From Glomus cerebriforme (lineage: Eukaryota; Glomeromycota; Glomeromycetes; Glomerales; Glomeraceae): DNA of 33,410 nt. The stretch is taken from contig QKYT01000448.1 of assembly GCA_003550305.1 (NCBI GenBank), positions 50,408 through 83,817 on the forward strand, in the 5' to 3' direction. Shown here one piece after another: positions 1-9,549 of the stretch. Position numbers and translations under genes: made by a program. Every line of letters starts with the position of its first letter. Positions within the stretch are counted from its first letter, which is position 1. The notes below the pieces were generated by a model. The model made no database searches. It saw only the letters and a list, made by a program, of their open reading frames with translations, and was not told where the DNA came from.

Positions 1-156
1 GATAATGATAAACATGTTAAAAAACGGAAAGCATTAAAAGAAGTTAATACTTATAATATTAAACAAAAGAAGAAAAAATCTGAAGCACAATTGGAATTTT
101 CGAAAATAATTATTCCTAATACAGTTAAAGATGTACATTTTCATATTCATTACTAA
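1..156 (+). CDS. C-terminal end of an unrecognised protein (partial)
   Basis: Frame 1 is open from the first base of the window to a TAA at 154-156, giving 51 residues. The tail is lysine-rich (KKRKALKEV, then KQKKKKSE) and ends in FHIHY. The basic stretch would suit a nuclear or nucleolar protein, but I do not recognise the family. The codon use (AAA, GAA, ATT) is like that of the intact genes further right, and the frame has no internal stop. It lies on the opposite strand to the LINE that begins about 75 bp downstream, so it is not part of that element. The exon may be the last of a longer gene starting outside the window; a chance open frame in AT-rich DNA cannot be excluded. Confidence 0.45.
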   Translation, partial: DNDKHVKKRKALKEVNTYNIKQKKKKSEAQLEFSKIIIPNTVKDVHFHIHY

Positions 157-254
157 ATTAAAAATCTTATTAATCCCAAATAAAATTATAAAAGTTATAA
201 TCATGTAAAAAAATAAATTAACTAATGATAGTTAACCAGTGGAGTAAGTAACAA

Positions 255-2354
255 AAAAATCCATCGGTGTATACATAATACCGATGGGATAATGGAAGTT
301 TACACTTCTAATCCTGAGGCTTAGGAATAGGATAGATGAAAGCAAGCTACCAGTCTTTAGAAATACAGCTCTTTCCAAGACATAAAGACATAAGCTTGAG
401 CATACAAAGTTTAGTGAATAAGCCGCAATGTTTCAATATTTTGTAAGAAATACTAGAGGGATTAGAAGCTTTACCACAAGGTAGGACAGCAATAATAGAG
501 TCGAATTCAACTTGAAAAATGGAAGAACAAAGAAACTGATAAATGTCAGAATTGACACTGGAAAGGGAAGAATAGCGAATACGTCAATTATTAGAAAAAG
601 AAGAAAGATGGTCATAATGAAAAATAGGAGAACGAACAAAATTCTAAAAATGAGAATTAGCAGTGGCTTGTATTTCTGCTAGATCAGTAATAAGATGATG
701 GGAATGGTCAGAAGTCTGAACAAGAACGCGATCCAGAGTAATACAATGATGAGAATGTTGTAGTATAGAGGAAATAAAAGCGTGCTTATTCAAATCAAAA
801 TTACAGATATGCCTATCCAAAAATTCTTTGATTTGAGATAAGTGAAAAGCCTGTAATTTAATTTTAAGTAAGGATTTGACAAAACATTTTAATGATAATA
901 AGTTTGTCAAAATATCATGACAATTGGAAAAGTCAATGGATAGTGGAAACGTGGGTGAAGGGAAAGATGATTCTGTGTCCAAAGATGAAATATACTGAAC
1001 AATATCAATAACAGAGATGCAATGAGTAACCCAAGAAAAGAAAATCTTTTTAGAGGAAAATGGATCTGAACATCTAACAGGGATTTTGAATTGGTGTAAA
1101 ACATTAGATAAGAAAGTCAAAGAAGCAAACAATCTGTTCAAAGGCAGGGGAAAAACTGGTCAGAAAGTGTTGGAAACTTTCTTTTTGGATAAAAATGTAT
1201 GTACCAAATTAAGGATAATATGACAAATAAATGATCACAATAGTTCAATATGGGAGAAAAAGGTAAGTTGGCTGTAAGAATTAAATAACATTTCAGTATT
1301 GTCAGTAAATTTTGACCAAATGTCTGGAGTGACAATGTTATGATTAAAAACCACTCTATATTGCATATGCCTTTTAAGAGTTGCTGAAGATAGTGTATTG
1401 AGAAACAATCGAGGAGAAAAATAATTAATGACCATTAAATGGTCAGAATTATGGAAAGAAAGCGAAGTATTCCAAACTTCCGTTTGGCATAAATCAGAAA
1501 ACAGATCAGGGCAATTATACTAAATATGGTCTAACTGAGAACTGGTAGAAAGAAAATTACTAGGGTTGTGGAAATATGTGAGGATCGGGGTAGAATTAAA
1601 AAAAGTAAGAGATTTAGTAAAATGAAAATTGAGGAAAAAATTGTATAATTTATGAAAAGGAGAAGAAAGAGAAGAAGAAATAATGTCAGGATTAAAATTA
1701 AGATCTCCCATCAAAATTAGTTTAAGGTTTAAATGAGAAGCATCAATAAAAATAGAATGAAGTTCCTGTATAGTAGAAAGCAATTCATCTTTATTAAACG
1801 GAAAAAAGAGGGGAAGGTAAGTATTGATGATTCAGAATTTAACACTATCTAGAAAAGAAAATGTCCAAATAGATAATACGAGATTTCTATTTAACATATT
1901 TTTAAATATGTGAAGTAAAAATACTGGAGGTAAGGAAACCTATACTACCAGTATATGTAGAAGAATGTGGAATCCACCAGCCAGTTAAATGTTTAGCCAA
2001 AAAGTCAGAAAGAAATTGAGAGTTATATGTAGCAATAAGACGGAAAAGAATTTTGGAAGGATTGTGAGTGAAAATATGGGTATCGCTAAGAGCAAGTAAA
2101 TAAATATTCTTAGATGAGCAAGATTGTAAAACATTATGAAGGAATAGAGGATCAGATAAACTGCCTCGAATGTTTTGAATAGCCAAAGTGATAAATTCAT
2201 GTAGATTGTTCTGAGAGTAAGAATTAAAATTTTCATTATGATTAAAATAGTCCAAAAAATTATATTGCATACCAGTAAGAATAGGAAAATCAAAATTGGG
2301 AAAAGGGGAATTATGGAGTAATCTATCAAAATCATCTAAACTGTTAATATTCAT
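255..2354 (-). pseudogene. LINE ORF2: APE endonuclease plus start of reverse transcriptase, broken
   Basis: ORF2 starts about 35 bp after the ORF1 stop. The APE/exonuclease III-like endonuclease is recognisable by its ordered motifs. These are AIQNIRG (near 2180), ALSDTHI (near 2090, Asp in place of the usual Glu of SETH), LMGDLNFNPD (1720-1684), SQLDHI (near 1530) and NSDHLMV (near 1430). A TAG follows LDHI, where the family usually has Trp. After the linker (1141-644, with LITDLAEIQATANSHF) comes the N-terminal edge of the RT: IIAVLPCGKASNPSSISYKILKH, then FIYPIPKPQD near 330-300. Coding similarity then ends. The protein would nick the target and prime reverse transcription; this copy cannot. 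Confidence 0.75.
261..287. repeat. Perfect 8-bp inverted repeat at the LINE break
   Basis: CCATCGGT at 261-268 and ACCGATGG at 280-287 are exact reverse complements separated by 11 nt. The pair sits where the LINE reading frame stops making sense, so it may mark a rearrangement junction. It could also be chance. Confidence 0.5.
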
Positions 2355-2391
2355 TGATTAATGAATGAAGAAAAGAGACAGGGAAGGGGAA

Positions 2392-4178
2392 TTAAGAAGA
2401 GTGAGCAGATTTACCAGAACTGGGAATATTAATAGAAATATGATTAACTAAGTCATGAACAGTAGAGAACAAATCATTAACCAAATTTGCATTTGCAATA
2501 GAATCTTGCTTAAGAGAAACCAAAGCGGTAATAGGATTAGTAACAGGGGATGAGAAGTAAGAATGGGAAGGGATGGCATTAGAAGGCTTAGGCAAAAACA
2601 AGTCAACCAAATCAGAGGTGGTATGATAAGATAAGTCATCAGAATCAGTCATACTGATATTAGGAATAACTGAATGTGAAAGAGGTTGGAAAAATGATGG
2701 AGAAATCACATTATTAATAGAAGAAGAGGAAAAGGATGATTTAATAGTCATGATATTTTCAAGACTGGAAATATGCTTATCATGATATTCAAAAATGTCT
2801 TTAAGAAGATCAAGACGATGAGAAAGATCTTTAAGAGCATTCTTAATATCTAATGGGAATATGAAATCATTGACGGTATCTGGACAGTGAGAAGGCTAGG
2901 AAATGTTATGTTTGTTCTAGAGCCTCTTAGTACCTTTCGAAAAGGAATAAGAGGGTCCTCGCGAAGAAGAAGGCTTAGATGAAGGGAGTTTCTTCACAGC
3001 ATCAGCAAAGGAGGTATCAGGTGTAACCTTGAAAGTAAAAACGGGCTTGCGATGCTGGGCGGGTGATATTTGGAGTAAAAGTTAGTAATCGTGAGATTAT
3101 GGGCTTTTGAAGATTTAGGCCTAGAGAAACATTTCTTAGGATCGCAATCGAGTTTACCGCAATTATGACATAAGAGTTTACTCTGGGAAGGTTAGAACTA
3201 TTTGAAGTTCCGTCCATTGAATGTGCAAGAAATTTCAAGAGCATTTTGCAAAAATTCAGTAAAAGAAAAAGTCACGTGACAAAAGAACTTATGCCTATAG
3301 CATGAGACAAAACAGGAAAAGTGATATATTTAGCAGAAACTGATTCTACAATTTTCATGAGATCAGTTTTAATAACATTAGATGGGAAACCTGATAAAAT
3401 AGCAATATGTGAGCGATAAAGCTATTTTTGATCAAGAGAAAAAGAGGAAGGATTAATACAGATACATGCATCCATGCATAAAACTTCCAGTGGTCAGATT
3501 GAAATAAGACAAGAGCGGCGGTATTATCGTAAGTGATCTCAGCTTGTTAAAAAAGATTTTTCGTGGTAATAATACATTTGGTAATATTACCAAAATGGAA
3601 AATGTATCTAACAGTTGAGGATGAGTAACATCAAGTGAGATATCAGAAATTTGCAAAGATCAACTGTATGTATTTTGGTAGATGGCTACAGGATTATGCA
3701 TATGAAAAAGCAAATTTTCTAAATTGAAGATGGAGTAGGAAATTAATTCATCCTTTTAAGTTGCAGATTGAAATCCAATGATGATCTGTTTACTATCTGC
3801 AAAGCCAGAGCAACGTGTGCAGTTGCTGAAAAAGGAAAACTTGGAGACGTAATGATCGATCACAGTACAAAGCGTAGAATTGGTCTTGAATTTTTTGAGA
3901 AGAGAAGGGAAAGAATTCAGAGCTGCAGTAGCGAAAAATACTGAAAACGAAGCCTGGACCGCAGCTTCAAGGATTATATCATCATTGTCAGTAACTTTGT
4001 TCTTTCCTTTGTTAATCAAAGGCATAGCATGAATGGAGTCATCTACCATTTTCACTGGGAGAGAAGAAGTATCACTAGTGAAAGAGAAAGGGACAAAAGG
4101 AGTAGCGGAGGGGGAAAGAGCAGATTCGGGGGTAGAAACCAGACCAGGTGTGGAAGAGGTAGCAAAATCTTCATCCAT
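2392..4178 (-). pseudogene. LINE ORF1 (gag-like nucleic-acid-binding protein), broken
   Basis: The N-terminal piece (4178-3756) is a Ser/Pro/Thr-rich 140-aa open stretch containing MPLINKGKNK. A stretch near 3620-3450 reads HFGNITKCIITTKNLF then AEITYDNTAA, which resembles the second half of an RRM fold as found in many LINE ORF1 proteins. Around 3175-3130 lies a zinc-knuckle-like motif, CHNCGKLDCDPKKC (C-x2-C-x4-C-x4-C, with Cys where His is usual). The C-terminal piece (2751-2392) is open and is preceded by a helical stretch (DIKNALKDLSHRLDLLKDIF) that may be a coiled coil. Several stops and frame changes separate the pieces. The product would coat the LINE RNA; here it cannot be made. The frame changes were followed by eye and are approximate. 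Confidence 0.65.
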
Positions 4179-4290
4179 ATTGGAGTCAGTAGTAGAATGG
4201 ATGTGTTTATTAGGAGCAAGAAAAAAGGAAGAGGGTTCTGGACTGAAAGAACCAGAAGGAACAAGAGGAGAAGTTAAAAACTGGCTTAGT

Positions 4291-4595
4291 AAGGTAAAGG
4301 AATAGAGATATTTTAGTATTTTTTTTTTCTTTCATGTATTTTAATTATAATTCTTTTAGATAGTTTTTTTTTTCTGAAGGTTGATATTAGTAACCAGCTT
4401 TTATAAATTTATCAATATTTTGTATTAGTTTAAAGATCCAAGAAAGTTAAAAGAAGATTTAGGTAGTCTGAATGAAGGGATTATTTATTGATGCTAGTAC
4501 TGAAATATAGGAAAGAATTAGAGTATAGTTTGTATTTAAGAAGTTTCTGCTATCAAGCCTCATTCTGAAGAGTAAGAACCTATATTATATAAGTA
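4291..4595. other. AT-rich spacer between LINE and MITE
   Basis: Poly-T tracts and no open frame of note. I see no gene, RNA gene or repeat in this stretch. Confidence 0.5.
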
Positions 4596-4781
4596 CAGTC
4601 ATCCCCCTATATAATTACACCCCTCGGGACTGAAAAAAAAAGGTGTGATTATAAAAAACCTATATGATGTGACTATAGAGGAGGTTTTTTTAATAATATT
4701 ATTAGTAACTTGGGCCAAGCATAAATGTGCTTATAAGGGAGGTGTGACTAAACAGGGGGTGCCTATAGAGGGGGACGACTA
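4596..4781. mobile_element. Pogo/Tc1-mariner-like MITE, copy 1
   Basis: A 186-bp element starts with CAGTCATCCCCCTATATA and ends with the near reverse complement (GAGGGGGACGACT, plus A for the expected G). It is flanked by TA on both sides (4594-4595 and 4782-4783). TA target duplication and a CAGT-starting terminus are typical of the pogo/Tc1-mariner superfamily. It has no transposase. A second copy lies at 32188-32379 in the opposite orientation, and the two align over their whole length. The short open frame inside (4645-4836) is a by-product. Confidence 0.8.
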
Positions 4782-4984
4782 TACAGATAATGACATTTTT
4801 TTACAAATGGGTAAAAGGTTGTTTTATAAATTTTGATCTGTAATTTTGCTATCTATAATTGCTAATAAATTATAATTTTTATCTTATTTTTAATAAAAAA
4901 AAAAATAAATTGATACTTTAATTTTAATTATAAATAATAATAATTTTAGCTATATTTTTAATGGAAATAATAATTTTATGTGAG
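4782..4984. other. AT-rich spacer
   Basis: A/T homopolymer-rich sequence between the MITE and the left inverted repeat of the next element. No feature is seen. Confidence 0.5.
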
Positions 4985-5034
4985 GCGTTGCAATGCATCC
5001 CTAATATCACGTGATTAAAATAAAATTTGATTGG
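4985..5034 (+). repeat. Left terminal inverted repeat of the 4985-7266 element
   Basis: A 50-bp arm starting GCGTTGCAATGCATCCCTAA and containing the palindrome ATCACGTGAT. Its reverse complement is found at 7218-7266 with a few substitutions and one 1-bp length difference. Confidence 0.75.
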
Positions 5035-5293
5035 TTTTTTTTAAACATGTTGTTTCCATTTTGTATTTTTTCTTTTTTTTTAGAAATAGCGAACCGTTTT
5101 TTATTTTTTAGGAATGGCCTTGGAAACTTCGATCGGTGAGTTGATTTTTTTTTGAAATTAAGAATGTTAGTATAATACACTAATGTTTCTTTTTTTTTAA
5201 TTTTGTAGGGAACGGCCTTGGGAACTTTAGGTGAGTTGGGATTTTCAAAATGGTTTAAAGAAACATTAATATAACACACTAACATTTCTATAG

Positions 5294-6538
5294 GAGACAC
5301 CTTCCTGGAACTGGATTTCGGCTTGAAGGTAAGTTAGGAGGAGATTTTTATTTTTTTTGGTTTTTTTTTATTTTTGGAACATTACTAATGCTTCTTTTAC
5401 TTTTTTTCTTTAGAAGGCGTCTTTCTGAACTGGATTTCAGCTTGGACTATGAAAGGTAAGTTGGGAGTGGAGATTGTTTGGTTTATTTTTTGTTTTTTTT
5501 ATCATTAGAACATCACTAATGTTCCTTTTGCTTTGTTTCTAAAGGACATTTTCCTGAAACTGAATTTCAGCTTGAAGGTAAGTTAAAAGGAGGGATTTTT
5601 TTTTTTCATCTTTGAAACATCACTAACATTTCTCTTACTTTTTTTCTTTAGGAAATACCTTCCTGGATCTGGATTTTGGCTTGGATTATGAAAGGTAAGT
5701 TGAGAGTGGAGATTTTTTGGTTTATTTTTGTCTTTGGAATATCACTAATGTTCCTTTTGCTTTGTTTCTATAGGGAACTAAATTTTGGTTTGAAGGTAAG
5801 TTAGGAGGAGGAAATTTTATTTTTTTTTGTCTTTGAAACATTACTAACGTTTCTTTTACTTCTTTTCTTTAGGTAATGCCTTCCTGGACCTGGATTTCAG
5901 CTTAGGTAAGTTGGGAATGGAGATTTTGGGTTTTTTTTGGATTTTTTTTTGTCTTTGGAACATTATTAACATTCCTTTTTGTATTTTTTCTTTAAGGAAT
6001 GCCTTTCTGGACTTGAACTTTGATTTGGATCATGAAAGTAAGTTGGGAGGTTGTGTTTTTTGGGGTTTTTTTTCTTTATCTTTGGAACATCATTAATGCT
6101 CCTTTTTTGTATTTTTTCTTTAGGGAAAGTCTTTCTGGATCTGGACTTCAGCTTGGACTATGAAAGGTAAATTGAAAAGTGATGTTTGTTTTTTTTTCTG
6201 TCTTTAGAACATTATTAATGTTCCTTTTACTTCTTTTCTTTAGGGGAAGCCTTTCTGGATCTGGATTTCAGCTTAGGTAAGTTAGAAATGAAGATTTTAG
6301 AGGTTTTTTAGATTTTTTTTGTCTTCTTTGAAACGTTATTGATGTTCCTTTTTGTATTTTTTCTTTAGGGAACGCCTTCCTGGACTTGGACTTCAATTTG
6401 GATCATGAAAGTAAGTTGGGAGGTTGTGTTTTTCAGAATTTTCTTTTTCTTTATCTTTGGAACATCATTAACATTCCTTTTTGCTATTTTTTTTTAGAGA
6501 AGTCTTTCTGAACCTGGACTTCAGTTTGGATTATAAAG
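5294..6538 (+). repeat. Array of eleven mini-exon-like cassettes with splice-like edges
   Basis: The cassettes lie at 5294-5328, 5414-5455, 5545-5577, 5652-5694, 5774-5795, 5873-5905, 5997-6037, 6124-6166, 6244-6276, 6369-6410 and 6498-6538. Each is 22-43 nt and is preceded by a pyrimidine tract ending in AG. Each is followed by GTAAGT, or GTAAAT at 6167. The spacers are 74-92 nt, the size of introns in the NST1 and SET2 genes here. The cassette core reads CTTTCTGGA(C/T)CTGGA, and one frame encodes F-L-D-L-D-F-S-L, ending in D-Y-E-R or D-H-E in the long form. A higher-order pattern is visible: two-unit periods (about 220-260 bp) in the left half and a three-unit period (about 370 bp) in the right half. 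Reading phase carries over between some neighbours (6124 after 5997; 6369 after 6244) but not through the whole array. No full-length protein is supported. Confidence 0.75.
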
Positions 6539-6610
6539 GTAAGTTGGGAGGTGGTGTTTGTTTTTTTTCTGTCTTTAGAATGTCATTAACGTTCCTTTTC
6601 ATTTTTTTTT

Positions 6611-6722
6611 TAGGTGACAGATAATCAGATTGACCAGATATCTGTTAAACCATCTGATCAATCCAGTGATACAAATGGATCAATTGAATCTGGTCATTTT
6701 TTGGATGGATGACCAGATATAG
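6611..6722. repeat. Hairpin-forming insert at the end of the cassette array
   Basis: After the last acceptor-like AG, the sequence changes character. ATCTGGTCAT (6688-6697) and ATGACCAGAT (6709-6718) form a perfect 10-bp inverted repeat with an 11-nt loop. TGACCAGATAT occurs directly repeated at 6631 and 6710. This looks like a small nested palindromic insert. No target duplication was established. Confidence 0.45.
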
Positions 6723-7217
6723 TATACCTCTAAAGAACGGTCTTGGGGATTTGGGTGAGTTGGGATTTTTCAAAATGGGTTTTAAGAAACGTAAGTATAA
6801 TCCACTAACGTTTCTTTTTTCCTTTAATTTTGTAAAAAACCTAAAAATTTTATCTTGAAAGGTAATTATGAATGGGAAGTTGTTTTTAATTTATTTTTTT
6901 TTGTAGATACTGCTTTAATCTCATGATGATGCTTAATTTGCTGCTATAATGGTGCTTTAATTTTGTGATAGTATTTAATTTTATGATATTGCTTAATTCT
7001 GTAATGATGTTTTAATTCTAGTTCTCTTTACTTTTATTATTATGAACTTTTATTTTTATTACTATTTTCATCTCTGTCCTTTATTTTATATATAATAAAA
7101 GCTTGTATAATTTGTTATTAAAGAAATGATTGTGATAAATAAAATAAATAAAAAATTGGCCAATAAAATTATTTGTAAATTATAATAAAGGATAAAAATT
7201 TGTAGTAAAATATTTGG

Positions 7218-7266
7218 CCAATCAAATTTGATTAAAATTATGTGATTTAGGGATGCGTTACAACGC
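7218..7266 (-). repeat. Right terminal inverted repeat of the 4985-7266 element
   Basis: A 49-bp arm; read on the minus strand it starts GCGTTGTAACGCATCCCTAA. It is the partner of 4985-5034. Confidence 0.75.
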
Positions 7267-7319
7267 GAAGGCATATAAATTTTAAACTCATTTTTAATAT
7301 ATTATAATTTTTGCTAATA

Positions 7320-7570
7320 TTATAAGTTTTCCTTACATATATATTTTATAAAAAATTTATATATTATGAAAATTATATGAAAATTATAATATATTCTGAA
7401 ATTATATATTTTTTATACTAAAATAAATTAAATTCAGTATATTATAAATTTTAAAAGATACAGATTTTTAGTATATTAAAATATTAAAAATATATTGAAA
7501 AAAATAAAATTTAGTATTTTGTTATACTTTTAGTATATTTTTAATATACATTTAGCATAATTTAATATTA
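7320..7570 (+). repeat. Dispersed AT-rich repeat, copy 1
   Basis: A block with repeated GAAAATTATAT, TTTTTATACTAAAA, AAATTCAGTAT and ACTTTTAGTATATTTTTAAT segments. The same segments in the same order occur at 28840-29005. Each copy directly abuts an inverted-repeat element (right of the one at 4985-7266, left of the hAT-like one at 29.0 kb). Confidence 0.55.
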
Positions 7571-8595
7571 AATTTATTTTTATATAATAATATATATAGT
7601 TAATTACTATTTATTGTTTTGCAATAATTTTTAATTATAATTTAAACTATAATATTTTAATTATATTTATAATTTTTAATTCTGATCTAAAAAATTGGAT
7701 TAATAAGATTATATATTTTTATAGGAAATAAAATTATCTTTTTTAGAAGTTATCTAAAGTTAAGATGATTTTATATAACCAGAAAAATGTTGGGAATATG
7801 ATGTCAAATTACAGGGTATGACAAATATCTTTTGAAAGAGGTTGATGTGTTAAGTATCTACTGTTTGATAACTTTAATTGTGAGCTAATTATAATTAAAG
7901 TTCTATTAGATGACTTTTTTCAGAAATTGCTTAAATCAATTCTGTAACTTATCGGCTAAAACATCCCTAACATTTGTTTTCTTTTTTGGATTTTGTATAA
8001 TATTATATGATTAAGCTATATAGTTTTAAAGTATTTATTAATATAGTTGATAAATTTTTTTCATACCTGTATTAAAGTAATTAAAAAAAAATTTTTTTTG
8101 TAAGAAAAAAAATAAAGTCATATTAATTAATGGGATTTGAAATGGGATTAGAATTTGAATTCTTTGATTTTCATTAATATAAATAGTAAGTATATATATA
8201 ACAGTTTTTTATCAGAAATCTTATCATGTAACTATTAGTTGGACTTTCCTTAACAGTACAATTTACTTCAATTTTTAAAGGGTCTTTTCTTTTTTTTTTA
8301 TATCTACTGATCAAATAAAAAGTAAAAAAAGGGTTGTAGAAATACTTACAACAAACTTGAAAATAAAAAGTTCAGAATAAAGTACCTGTAGAAAAAAAAG
8401 CTATGCAACATAATAGTAGTTAATTTATATCAGTGATTTTACATGACTTCTTAATACATTTATTTTTATTTTTATTTTTATTTTAGATGAAGAGTCATTA
8501 CAAGCAGTTCTAGAAAAATTACAATACATATTATAACTATAAACTAGATTATGATTTTAGCTGCGCCCCCTAGCTCCCCTTCGAACTGCCTACGC
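7571..8595. other. AT-rich intergenic DNA
   Basis: No convincing gene. A short acceptor-like site followed by 16 open codons and a stop lies at 8487-8536 (listed separately). A locally GC-rich patch (GCGCCCCCTAGCTCCCC near 8561) stands out at the right end; it may be a transposon remnant, but no second copy is visible here. Confidence 0.4.
8487..8536 (+). other. Possible orphan terminal exon
   Basis: A T-rich tract ending in TTTTAG (8481-8486) is followed by a frame reading EESLQAVLEKLQYIL and a stop at 8534-8536. The amphipathic helix-like tail looks like the last exon of a gene. No upstream exon in the 800 bp before it could be joined with confidence, so this is either a gene relic or chance. 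Confidence 0.15.
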
Positions 8596-8904
8596 CTATA
8601 AAGGGAAACTTCGAACCGCATAGAAGGTGTAGAAATCATGACTTCTTAATACAACAATACAACTGTAATTCCGGCTAAAAATCACGTGAAGGCGAAAAGA
8701 GTGACTGGAGTAGATTGTGCGATATTTGGAAACTGCATGATAATCTAAGAAAATTCTAGTAAATTGCTTCGCCATTTCCGCAGGCGATGCAATGGAACTT
8801 ATAATTTTTTGAGCACATGTCACAAAAAATAATTTATAAAACGGGAATGTTACACAGATCATGCCAATATATAAAACGATTAGTGTTTTATTCAAGTTTT
8901 CCAT
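8596..8904 (-). CDS. Hypothetical small protein with N-terminal hydrophobic segment (doubtful)
   Basis: A 102-aa open frame. Residues about 8-30 (LIVLYIGMICVTFPFYKLFF) are hydrophobic and could be a signal anchor. The rest is not low-complexity, has a normal residue mix (SIASPAEMAKQF, then SKYRTIYSSHSFR), and its base composition is less AT-rich than the surroundings. The start has an A-G-G-ATG-G context. There are no introns and no recognisable domain. It contains a CACGTGA and a GGCGATGCAATGG string resembling the ends of the TIR elements in this window, so it could instead lie in a decayed mobile element. I do not assign a function. Confidence 0.25.
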   Translation of the reverse strand: MENLNKTLIVLYIGMICVTFPFYKLFFVTCAQKIISSIASPAEMAKQFTRIFLDYHAVSKYRTIYSSHSFRLHVIFSRNYSCIVVLRSHDFYTFYAVRSFPL

Positions 8905-9549
8905 CCTGATAATTGACTGTGTTACTTGACAATTCCGATCTGAATTCTGAAATGTCTATTAAACTATTATAATAAATAAATATACTGTTTTCTATTGTAT
9001 TATTATCGTCGGATATAAGAAATACGGTTTATTTATAGCTACTTGTTTATTTATGGATTATTTGTAAATTTTGTTTTCATCGGACATGAAACAGGTTTTA
9101 TAAAATCTTGTTCATAGCAGCATAGCATAGTCAACATCGGTCCGAGATTTGAGATGACGTTTTAACATTTGATTGACTGTATTACATAAATCTTATAAAT
9201 AATTCCTTGTGATTAAATAGCAGCCTCTTTCGTAAGCTGGTTTTGGTGCTTAAGTCTCAAAAAAAAATATAAAAACTGCCAAAAAAGCCAAGACGCAATC
9301 CAAACCGCTTGTAGAGATCAACTATCCAGCGAAATATATAAAAGCTAGTAAATTCACTGATTCTACTTTCCGTAATTGTAAGCAGCCTAATATTTTACCT
9401 ATTTACAATGTTGCTATTAGTTTCTAGTACAAATCAACTTGCTCTTTTCCAAAATTTCAACATCTTAATGGGAATATTTTTTTTTTCAAGTCCTAGTAAT
9501 AACCAGAATTTAGCAAGAGTAGGACGCCATACTAAACATAACGGCAATT
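8905..9549. promoter_or_regulatory. Upstream region of NST1
   Basis: This 645-bp gap before the NST1 start codon must contain the promoter and 5' UTR. It is less AT-rich than the DNA further left. A pyrimidine run near 9476-9490 precedes the start. I cannot point to a specific TATA box or factor site with confidence. Confidence 0.35.

Larger units (their letters stand above)
230..4290 (-). mobile_element. Decayed LINE (non-LTR retrotransposon), 3' part missing
   Basis: Read on the minus strand, this stretch carries the two-ORF order of a LINE. ORF1 has an RRM-like and a zinc-knuckle segment (about 4290-2392). ORF2 (about 2354-250) has a full APE-type endonuclease, a linker, and only the first part of the reverse transcriptase. 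Both ORFs are broken by stops and frameshifts, so the copy is dead. The catalytic RT palm (a Y/F-x-D-D box) is not seen anywhere. LINE relics normally lose the 5' end; here the 5' end is present and the 3' end is lost, which points to a later deletion or rearrangement. The 5' boundary is placed only roughly and no target-site duplication was found. Confidence 0.8.
4985..7266. mobile_element. TIR-bounded non-autonomous element carrying a cassette array
   Basis: The ends are long inverted repeats: 4985-5034 on the left matches the reverse complement of 7218-7266 at roughly 40 of 50 positions. Both begin GCGTTG(C/T)AA(T/C)GC followed by ATCCCTAA, then a CACGTGAT-like core, then AAATTTGATTGG. The first 12 bases are themselves near-palindromic. 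The interior holds no transposase; most of it is the tandem cassette array at 5294-6538, with a second repeat type at both edges of the array (near 5100, 5210 and 6735). I could not see a convincing target-site duplication, so the superfamily is not assigned. A non-autonomous DNA transposon is the simplest reading. Confidence 0.6.

Noticed and set aside
4029..4305. Two overlapping plus-strand open frames (82 and 90 aa)
   Set aside because: They are antisense shadows of the LINE ORF1 Ser/Thr/Pro-rich region; their Arg/Glu/Gly-rich content comes from the complementary strand.
5911..6096. 61-aa plus-strand frame through the cassette array
   Set aside because: It runs through two cassettes and the T-rich spacer between them without respecting the splice-like edges; Phe/Leu content comes from T-runs.
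5294..6538. A CRISPR-like repeat array
   Set aside because: The repeated units are diverged, both cassette and spacer are repetitive, spacers are not unique, and the genome is eukaryotic.
8550..8640. A tRNA gene (two GTTCGAA-like strings on the minus strand)
   Set aside because: No flanking T-arm stem, no acceptor or anticodon stem can be formed around either string.
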